DNA from: Thiocystis minor
Lineage (GTDB): Bacteria; Pseudomonadota; Gammaproteobacteria; Chromatiales; Chromatiaceae
DNA: 64,000 bases
Direction of reading: 5' to 3'
NCBI RefSeq assembly: GCF_016653465.1
Contig: NZ_NHSQ01000057.1
Location: 20,544-84,543, forward strand
Shown here: piece after piece, positions 63,134-64,000 of the stretch
Numbering within the stretch: position 1 is the stretch's first letter
Layout: each line of letters opens with the position of its first letter
Translations under genes and position numbers: made by a program
The notes under the pieces: model-generated
Told to the model about the DNA's origin: nothing
Database searches by the model: none
The model's input: only the letters and a program-made list of their open reading frames with translations

Positions 63134-63475
63134 ATGAACGACACCCCTGCTCCACTCACCGATCTACGTCGACGTGTCTCCAGCGCGCGCACGCTCATTC
63201 TGGACGTTCTGACCGAACTGATTGGTCCAGTCGAACTACGCTACGACTTTTATCGCGAATGGAACGGCTGCTGGAAGGTTCGGGTCGACCTGAGTCAGCC
63301 AATTCGTGGCCAGATCGAGTTCACCCTGCTGGACACTCCCGGCGGCGGCATGCTGGCCCTGCCGCGGCCTTTGCCGGAACGCTGGCGGATCGAGACCGGT
63401 ATCATTGCGAGTGACGGCACTCGCTGGAGCCTGGACCAGGCTGGAGCCCTTGTGACATTTCCACCGGCTATCTAG
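63134..63475 (+). CDS. small unknown protein (113 residues)
   Basis: The protein starts MNDTPAPLTDLRRRVSSART and has an Arg/Trp/Asp-rich beta-type second half (WNGCWKVRVDLSQP, RWRIETGIIASDG). The composition is coding-like, but I recognise no family. The start is the ATG at 63134. The stop codon TAG consists of the TA target duplication and the first G of the inserted MITE-like element, so the reading frame end coincides exactly with the insertion point. Confidence 0.6.
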   Translation: MNDTPAPLTDLRRRVSSARTLILDVLTELIGPVELRYDFYREWNGCWKVRVDLSQPIRGQIEFTLLDTPGGGMLALPRPLPERWRIETGIIASDGTRWSLDQAGALVTFPPAI

Positions 63476-63705
63476 TTCTACTTTGTTAACTTTGACTGTC
63501 GCATAAATTAATGAATTTTAAGTTATTTTTTATTAGGCGCAATAAATCTTCATTTACTATGCCCCTATTGAAGATAGATGTTGGCGGTTTATGGGTGATT
63601 ATAGGCGCTCAACGCGCCACTAGAACCCTATTGTTTATGTGTATTTTTGTTTATTATCATAAAATTTAAACACTTAAAGATTTTTTGAAGGTAACAAAGT
63701 AGAAC
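63475..63705. mobile_element. MITE-like element with 16-bp terminal inverted repeats, copy 1
   Basis: The ends GTTCTACTTTGTTAAC (63475-63490) and GGTAACAAAGTAGAAC (63690-63705, one mismatch in the inverse) are flanked by TA on both sides (63473-63474 and 63706-63707). The 231-base AT-rich interior has no gene. TA duplication and size fit a non-autonomous relative of IS630/mariner-type transposons. A second copy begins at 63877. Confidence 0.8.
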
Positions 63706-63743
63706 TAGCTGTAGGGCTGTAGAGGCGAGTGAATTCGCCCCTA

Positions 63744-63874
63744 GTGTGCCCGGCATGGGCCAAGACTTGCGACCTGCAAAGAGGTCGCCGGAGAGAGTGA
63801 CGACAACCGTAGTGAAGCGCAAGGCGGACGCCGCGAGGCCAAGCTGAAAGAAGCGTGGATCAAAGGCACGACCG
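63744..63874 (+). mobile_element. possible group II intron 5' fragment
   Basis: The segment starts GTGTGCCCGGCATGGG, which has the GTGYG 5' end of bacterial group II introns, and continues with stem-forming sequences such as GCGACCTGCAAAGAGGTCGC and GTGACGACAACCG. The rest of the intron is not visible because the second MITE copy interrupts the sequence at 63875 and the window ends. Confidence 0.45.
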
Positions 63875-63876
63875 TA

Positions 63877-64000
63877 GTTCTACTTTGTTAACTTTGACTG
63901 TCGCATAAATTAATGAATTTTAAGTTATTTTTTATTAGGCGCAATAAATCTTCATTTACTATGCCCCTATTGAAGATAGATGTTGGCGGTTTATGGGTGA
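63877..64000. mobile_element. MITE-like element, copy 2 (cut by window edge)
   Basis: From TA at 63875 the sequence is identical to the first 124 bases of copy 1, in the same orientation, to the window edge. It was inserted into the possible intron fragment. Confidence 0.85.

Noticed and set aside
1..64000. tRNA and rRNA genes
   Set aside because: No T-loop-type GGTTCGAATCC sequence with a matching acceptor stem and no rRNA-like sequence was seen on either strand by eye; a tRNA scan would be needed to exclude one completely.

Overview
The window comes from a GC-rich gammaproteobacterial sulfur oxidizer, most likely a purple sulfur bacterium of the Chromatiaceae. The main evidence is a complete reverse-type dissimilatory sulfite reductase operon, dsrABEFHCMKLJOPN, on the minus strand (57615 down to 44945), with DsrL, DsrE/F/H, a two-cysteine DsrC and the membrane complex DsrMKJOP. 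It also has dsrR and dsrS, which are known from Allochromatium-type sulfur oxidizers. No photosynthesis genes are present, so phototrophy cannot be shown.

Layout. 1-10100: the 5' part of ftsK, two sensor kinases/hybrid regulators, cspA, tsaB, an unrecognised gene and a PfkB-family sugar kinase. 10191-10218: a nearly canonical XerCD dif site, so this appears to be the chromosome terminus. 10202-15923: a 5.7 kb element integrated at dif, with a filamentous-phage-type regulator, a split replication initiator, small unknown genes, a CoiA-like nuclease, a repeat-rich segment with decayed HTH genes, an XRE repressor and a degenerate second dif half-site. 16043-30333: housekeeping genes almost all on minus (galE, ygfX-sdhE, a truncated sensor, dsrS-dsrR, recO-era-rnc-DUF4845-lepB-lepA, degP-rseC-rseB-rseA-rpoE). 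nadB is divergent from rpoE. 32355-41790: a small Cys/Trp protein, a Pat-type protein acetyltransferase divergent from a histone-deacetylase-like deacetylase, a DUF3501/HdrD-like pair, glutathione peroxidase, ferredoxin-NADP reductase and a frameshifted flavin oxidase. 42360-44351: two tandem proteins with a mid-protein IPTL/exosortase-type sorting signal and a fatty acid hydroxylase-like membrane protein. 44945-57615: the dsr operon. 58053-63475: a dioxygenase remnant, small unknown genes, an orphan Cas6-like protein, a cysteine-less DsrC paralogue, a SufS-SufE fusion and a small unknown gene. 63475-64000: two copies of a MITE-like element around a possible group II intron fragment.

Function. 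DsrAB oxidizes the sulfane sulfur of stored sulfur to sulfite. DsrEFH and DsrC relay sulfur, DsrL feeds electrons to or from NAD(P), DsrMKJOP links the cytoplasmic thiol/disulfide couple to membrane electron transport, and DsrN amidates siroheme. dsrR and dsrS, normally downstream of dsrN, lie about 25 kb away, next to recO.

The most unusual items are the dif site with its integrated phage-like element, the separation of dsrRS, a repeated TAAACCGCGTC motif that contains the stop codon of five genes (including dsrB and dsrS), and the orphan Cas6-like/cysteine-less DsrC neighbourhood beside dsr. All calls come from reading the sequence by hand; no database search was possible.
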